Positions 58,126 to 64,000 of a stretch of DNA of 64,000 bases are shown piece after piece. Source of the DNA: Haemaphysalis longicornis (lineage: Eukaryota > Arthropoda > Arachnida > Ixodida > Ixodidae); the NCBI GenBank assembly GCA_013339765.2, contig CM023449.1, positions 16,351,130 to 16,415,129 on the forward strand, written 5' to 3'. The notes under the pieces are model-generated. The model was not told the DNA's origin, searched no databases, and saw nothing but the letters and a program-made list of their open reading frames with translations. Position numbers and translations under genes: made by a program. The number at the start of each line of letters is the position of its first letter. The stretch's first letter is position 1.

Positions 58126-59427
58126 ATATAGGTAGATATAGGCAGAGTTATAGGTAGAGTTATAGATATATGTAATGAGGTGACAATCACGACGTAGCGT
58201 CATCAAAAGGCCGACGCACGGACATCAAAACAACCCCTTGTTACTATCCCTTAGCAGTATCACCGAATAATCCTTCAGCTGCGCCCAATTTTTTCAGTAT
58301 GTGAATAAAGAGCCGTCTGTCAATATTCCCTTTTTCCATCCCTTCTTCTGCCTTTCACAGGTAGCCAAGTGTAGGGGAGCTAGATTTGTGAGTGTCCACT
58401 TTCCACAAACAAAGCTGAGTTTCTCCTGCTCGCAGCAATGCTGGGTCTCCACGCGGAAACAAAAATGGATGTGCTCCCTCCTTGCCCCCTTTATCTCTCT
58501 ATCTCTCACTTTCCTTCTCTCTCTCTCTCTCTCTTGCTTTCGATCGGTTTCAGCAGGCTGCGCGATCTCAGTGCCACCTAACCCCCTTCAACAGCGAGAG
58601 GCGCAGGGTACGTGGGCAAATGATATTGCTTCCGCGACTCGCCGAGCAGAAGTTTACAGAATATGTCTTATTCTTTCATATCTGGGATCTTTACTATATG
58701 TATGTTTCTGAATTTTGCGTTTTAATGCTTGTGAAATGTTTTAGCGTTATTTGTTGAGACAGCGCATCGTCTGCTTTCTACTTCGGGGCATCGGGTTCGC
58801 GTCGTGATAGGATTCAGGTATAGCCCAGCCGAATTTCTCTAACATTTTATCCCTTTTTCTTACCCGCCTCTTTTCTCCCGCAGCGGTGCCTCTTATTTTC
58901 CGCTTGAATTATATTTCAGCCGAGATGGGAAAACCCTGTTTCTCGAAGCAAGTTTTTTTTTTGTCTTTGAAATTCTCTGTCATACCGTGGATTAGCTCTT
59001 TAGGTGCCGCGGCTGATGACATACAATCACTCCCGGCCATAATAGAGAAATGATCTACTTAGCAGGCACCCACCGGGTAACAGAAGAATTATACCGAGAA
59101 AGGCTACCCGCAGTTTAAAAACTACGAAAAGCGTTACTATGTTATGAAGCGCCATTCAATAAAAGAGCAGCATTGGCTGCTACCATACGGCGCATGCGAC
59201 TGCTGTACTATCAAAACCACGGATGTGCTTCTGCAATCAACCCAGGTGCCTAGCTCTTGTATCGGCTAGAGAATATGGTGATCATCAAGGTTCGAGGCCG
59301 AAATGATCGAAGAAAGCAAAGAAAGAAGGCAGTAACAATGTGTTGCGTTAACTGCGCAACTCATACACGCTGTCCTAATGTTGCTCCAGCGCGATCGCTT
59401 CGTCTATCAGTAATGAACACCAAGCAG
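58126..59427. other. Unrecognised DNA with a CT microsatellite
   Basis: A (CT)n tract at about 58513-58533; no supported gene. Confidence 0.4.
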
Positions 59428-59920
59428 CTGTTTTAAATGCAGAGCATTTCTTAGCCTCGCCTCTTCCTGCGTCGGACGGCGTCCACAGCTCCGCGTCCGC
59501 AGCAGGTGCGCCTCTCCTCCTTCCCTCCTCTCTCTCAACAGCTGCTGGCGCGCGCATGCGTCGTAGTCAGCCCGTTCGCTCCGTCGCGGTCCTGGCGTAA
59601 CAGGTGCGTGATAGCAGCGCGGTGGGGCGTGGAAGGGCGCGCGCTGCTTGCGCATGCGCGCTCTCCCCCCCCCCGTACTGCTATCCCTCTACTGCGCGCG
59701 CTGCAAATATAGCGGTCGCTCGTGCTTCAGTCACTGCGTTGCTCCTTCCTTCCTTGGTTGACGCTCGCTCCACCCTAACGCGACTTTACTCTCCTCTCTC
59801 TACCCCAAACCAACACCAACGCAACTACGACCCAACTACCCACCCTAATGCGACTTTACGCGGCGTTAACGACCCCCAGATGCTCTGCATTTACTCGTGT
59901 TCCCCTCGCGTGAAGGCGCG
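59428..59920. repeat. Interspersed MITE-like repeat, copy 2 (partner at 2.9 kb)
   Basis: AAATGCAGAGCATTTCT near the left and its inverse ATGCTCTGCATTT (59880-59892) near the right act as short inverted ends. The left 120 bases match 2868-3010. Confidence 0.6.
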
Positions 59921-60971
59921 GGAATTTTTTCGTCATACTTTAAGCCTTAATGCTCGTTATGCCAAGCAATTATATTTACCAGCATAGACCCTCGCTTTCT
60001 TCTTAACCTGCGCTAAAGATGCTTCGTGGTTCGGGAAGATCAAAGGCGAATGAAGGCGCACTTAACGACACATAATGGCCTTTGCATTGTCACCTGTACA
60101 GGCCGGAGTAATTTGTACTCGGCGCTGATATTTCCGTGGTCACTGTGTTGGCATCACCTTGACCGTTACTCTCAAGGACGATAACTTCAGATGTCATCTT
60201 TTTTTCTGCTATCGCATTTACTAACGTGTGGGGCTGCTCAAAAACATGAAAGGTAAGCGTCAGAAGCTCAGATAACTAATTCAGTATACGCGGACAACGA
60301 CAGTGGTTGTGTATTCAAAAACTTTTCTCATCGGTTGCCGTGCCAAAATATATCAGGTTTTATTCGCACAGCGTTTCAGTTGGGCCGAACTTTCTGGCAA
60401 CACAGAGTAAAACCGTATACCGCCAAGTTCTTTCTGTACTTGGTGCCCTGTGATTCACGCTAAGATTGTGGAAACATGTTGTCAATTTCAGTGTGTCGAA
60501 CCGAACAAAATACTGGTGCGGATTACGGTTCTGTTTCAAGCGAAGTCATTTTGTTCCGGTTCAGTTCCGGTTCGACAAAATCACGTACGGAACCGGATCC
60601 CGAACCGGTTCGGGAGCTTGAACCGGTTCGCGAATCGGTTTCGATGAGTTGAATTATCACTGAAATTAGAGAAAAACATTTAGTAGTTTAAAACAAAAGT
60701 CAAATAAAAATAGAAACAAAAATTCAAAGTGCTGCTGTTCTCCAAGGGCAGTGGCGCAATAGCAAAGCAAAACTTCAAACAATTAGGAGATAGAAAAACA
60801 GATGAAGTGGTGACGATTTACCACCTACTTTCCCGTCCGGACTTAATGTTGTCGTAGCGAGTAATTCATAAATCCATCCCAAGAGATGATATATTTTCTG
60901 CCCTTTCCTTTTTTTGTTGAAATCGCAATCAACGCTATGGAATCACCCATCACGCTAACCTTGAAGCCTAA
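59921..60971. other. Unrecognised DNA with a cluster of CCGGTTC palindromes
   Basis: Repeated GGTTCCGG/GAACCGGTTCG motifs at 60555-60642, including an 18-base perfect palindrome at 60598-60615. No gene seen. Confidence 0.4.
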
Positions 60972-62109
60972 AGGAGCCATGAAGAGAAAACACAAGTTTG
61001 GTTCATTCAAAAGATTGTCTCGTTAGAAGCATACTGACACCACTTTTAACGTAAACTTCGCTCAAATAAGCTACATAATTAGGAAAAAACGGGAATGGTC
61101 ATGCGACCCACCAGCTCATTTCCCTGCAACAGAACCTATGATGTCACATGAGCTAGCTCTGCGATTGGCGGAGGCTGGCAGAAGCAGACGCAAATTAGGT
61201 AGAGCTTACAAACTAGACGAACGAGCGATTTGCGCTTAAATTTAGGGCACATTCTTTACAAAGCAATAAGAATGATGGGACAAACAGTGGAAGTTACGAA
61301 AGCACATGTAAACATAGAAGTACTGATGCGTTCTGCTGTTCGTACTGCGCACAGCATGCTTGGTTTAGCTGCACAGCACTACGGGGCTTGGGGTTGTCTC
61401 AGACGACACTGGCCGATTGACGCAAGCAACGGTGTCTTACGTGACCCCATTTGTCGAGCGAGCACTGTTTCAGGGAACGAATATTTCTCCCAGAACAAAA
61501 ACAAGCCAGGTTTAAATGCGGGCAAAAACAAACCAAACGCTTGCCACGGTATGGTGGCGCCATCTAGGTTACGGAACGTAAAGAAACGCGGGAACAAACC
61601 AACACCGCTGTACAGGGTGGAGACAACCTTTGAACGGTCCCGTGCCGGCGCAATTCGGCCAACGGGCTCAACGCGTTATTCTTTTCGTTTCCCACGAGAC
61701 CTAGCAACGCGAAACAGACAATATGATTCAAACTGCTTCAGTAAACCGCGTTGCGGCGATAATTTTAGCGCGGTTTTGACACAATGACTTGCTTCGGCGG
61801 CGAGCGAGCAACCTAAAATGGCGGCGCCAGCGTATACGTGTCTCTACCCTGTACCATAGAGTTAATACTACTGACCTTGTACGGCGGATGCGTGAATGAA
61901 GGTACTCTAGGCTGCAGAGCGGTCGGTTCCTGTGATGTCATTTGGGACCACGAAAACGCACGATTGAGCGGAAAATCAAAATTTTAACCTAAATCGTTTA
62001 ATTTCTCAGTGAATAAAGCACCGTTTCTATCCCGGACAAGCGCTGGGGGCACTATAAAACACGAAATCTTTCGAATAAAACCAATTTGCATTTTCTCTTC
62101 ATGGCTCCT
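60972..62109. mobile_element. TTAA MITE (AGGAGCCATGAAGA family), 1138 bp
   Basis: Ends AGGAGCCATGAAGAGAAAAC and inverted TTCTCTTCATGGCTCCT, with TTAA on the right and CTAA on the left. Twice the length of the 48.2-kb member. It contains a 185-codon open frame (61230-61787) with no recognisable domain, probably chance. Confidence 0.75.
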
Positions 62110-63787
62110 TTAAAGTTGGTCTGCGTACTGGCGCGTTGCAAATACCACCGTTTAATACCAATGGGGCACATTTTTTAAATTTGTAGCAAAACAGAAAAAT
62201 CCTTCAACTGGCACATAAATACTACCAATGAATTAGATTATTTTGTCACCTTGAATAATTTGTTAGCGGTCACCTTATCGAATGTGTTTGCCACACTTTT
62301 GTTGAAAGTAAGCTTTAGTTAACGCCATTCACTGCATTATTGCTCTGACCACTGCAACTCCTTTTGCAATAGCTATACTGGATGTGTGAATCACAATCAG
62401 TATGTCATCGTACCGCCTGACCCCCGGCCATCGTTCCGTGTGCTACATTGCAGAATCTTATAAAGATTATGCTAGGAACAAAAAGAGACGTCAGACCAGT
62501 CCAAAAAAACGTACTGACGTTTCAGGTTTCCAGCACGGAAGCCTTGTTCACAATGACTGCATCACCAGAAGTGGGTCGTTTAAGTGGGCTGAGTAATCGC
62601 TGCAAAGAGCGTAAGTAGATCGGGTTTAGATTTTTGTCATTACGATTGACTGTGTTAGATGTGGTCTGAATGATACGTTATTCCAGATGTAGCCGTGATG
62701 CTGTCACTTTTGCTGTTGCGACGATTCTTGCGTTGTCCCAATCAATCCTCTGGTCATTCACGACGGCGTGTCCGGCTAAAGCATTGTTGCGGACGCTCTT
62801 ATTCTTTACGTCATGGGCGTGCTGCTGCAGACCATTCTTATAATTCCCTCATTCCCCGATATACACACCGCTAGAGTCTGCGCAAGGTATCTCGTATACC
62901 GCACCGGGGAAACGCTCCTTGGGCAAGCGGTCCTTCACTCACAAGCTCATGGCGCATCTTTTTGGCTGGAACGTGGGCCACCTGCACGTCATATCCCCGC
63001 AGGACGGCGTCTCTTTTTGTTCCTAGTGTACCCTCCCGGCCATACGGGATTCAGTCATGCTCTCGATTTCAACAGATTGTGCTGTTACAAAATGAAAGGG
63101 AAATTTGACGCGCGGAGCATGAGATGGGACTTGCTTGGGTAGACGCTCTTTAATTCGTCCACAGCAGTACTCCCCCCCGGGACGAGTAGCAGTAGAAGAA
63201 ATGTAGCGAGTTGGGCAGTCAGTACAAGTGCACCTTCAAAAAAAAAGCAGGTCTGAAAGAGGCAAAGCTTCAGAACAAGCAGAAAAGATGATCGCTGGGT
63301 GAATGGGACAGTGTGAGGTAACGGGCTCCCTTTCTGCACGTGTAATCTGCTTCATTACTGTTTCTGCTTCCAAGACAAGTCGAGGGCTGCAGTTTCTTGC
63401 CAAGGGATTAAGTGCACACCTTAACAGTTTTCCCTGACATATCTGTTGTTATTTGTATCTCTAAACAACGTAGCTTGTCCACTGTACTGTCCTCAAAAAT
63501 TGACTACGGAACTCACTTCCTTCGCATTGATGACCCGTTTGGTTGTAAAAGGCAGGGCAAAGAAAAGTATAGAGCAATATCCACGTTTTGGTGTTTTTTT
63601 TCCTTATTCGGTTTTACTTACTTTTTGCGTAATATCTTAAAACTACGTCATTCGCCTTTCTTTTTCTGTTGTTTTCCGCGTAAACACATTTTTTATAAAA
63701 CCGGCGCATTTGATGCCCTGTGCTATATCTCTGCTCCGAGGCGCAGCTTATGTTGCAGGCCGGCAGACTTATTTTAACCAGCTTCTG
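62110..63787. other. Unrecognised DNA
   Basis: No supported gene or shared repeat. Confidence 0.4.
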
Positions 63788-63920
63788 ATATTAAACGTGG
63801 ATCAAAATCTCGATACACGGACGTTCTCGATTTCCATCTACTTCAGAAAAACGGTCGTGGGGAACGGAGATGGAGGCCACTTGTGGTCAGAAGGAAACGG
63901 CTTAGCCACTGAGTAGCTCC
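63788..63920 (-). repeat. Diverged SINE relative
   Basis: ATCAAAATCTCGATACACGG, CTTCAGAAAAACGG and GGCTTAGCCACTGAGTAGC follow the order of the Ruka-like SINE, including part of its A box, but are strongly diverged. Confidence 0.5.
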
Positions 63921-64000
63921 TGCTGTCCTACTTGTCAAGTATTAACAAGTTGCAGGTGCCGGACCTTTTAAAGAAATTATTAAATGCAAAAAGTTGCACA

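Noticed and set aside
61230..61787. 185-codon open frame as a host gene
   Set aside because: It sits wholly inside a TTAA MITE and has no recognisable motif.

Overview
The window looks like repeat-dense intergenic DNA from a hard tick (Ixodidae, probably metastriate). The evidence is several copies of a tRNA-derived SINE resembling the ixodid family described as Ruka, I-type, RTE-type and Ty3/Gypsy-type retroelements of the kind that fill tick genomes, and many foldback and TTAA-flanked MITEs. No bacterial gene, rRNA gene or CRISPR array is visible, and no host protein-coding exon can be supported. All recognisable coding sequence belongs to mobile elements.

Layout. 1-8.3 kb: mostly unrecognised sequence with two MITE-like repeats, a tRNA-headed short repeat, and a non-LTR RNase H fragment buried in a TTAA MITE. 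8.3-13.9 kb: a full-length I-type LINE with ORF1 (zinc knuckles), an intact ORF2 (endonuclease, reverse transcriptase, RNase H, CCHC tail) and target-site duplications. 14-16 kb: a SINE, a LINE tail and a foldback element. 16.55-19.3 kb: a young non-autonomous LTR retroelement with two LTRs, primer-binding site, polypurine tract and no gag/pol; its leader holds three tandem two-hairpin units with covarying stems. 20.4-22.0 kb: a decayed non-LTR RT/RNase H on the minus strand. 22.1-32.8 kb: a satellite of about 40 units (276-bp consensus) whose monomer encodes an 18-residue basic repeat on the minus strand and which abuts the last codons of an endonuclease. I interpret it as Helentron-derived.

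33-43 kb: SINEs, a probable solo LTR, MITEs, tRNA-like heads and three RTE-type fragments. 44-49.7 kb: a broken Ty3/Gypsy element (LTR, gag, protease, RT, RNase H, start of integrase) interrupted by a SINE with a perfect 14-bp duplication and by a roughly 0.94-kb composite in which a MITE interrupts another short repeat. 49.7-64 kb: largely unrecognised AT-rich DNA with a Tigger-like MITE, a Helitron/Helentron replicase fragment, foldback repeats, an RTE tail and a 1.1-kb TTAA MITE.

How the parts relate. The I-type LINE is the only element here with a near-complete protein set. The SINE ends in the same TAAAC...ATC(ATC) tail as that LINE, so it is a plausible mobilising partner. The non-autonomous LTR element and the MITEs would need proteins from elsewhere in the genome. 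All calls come from reading the sequence by eye. Family names are from memory of protein motifs and were not searched.
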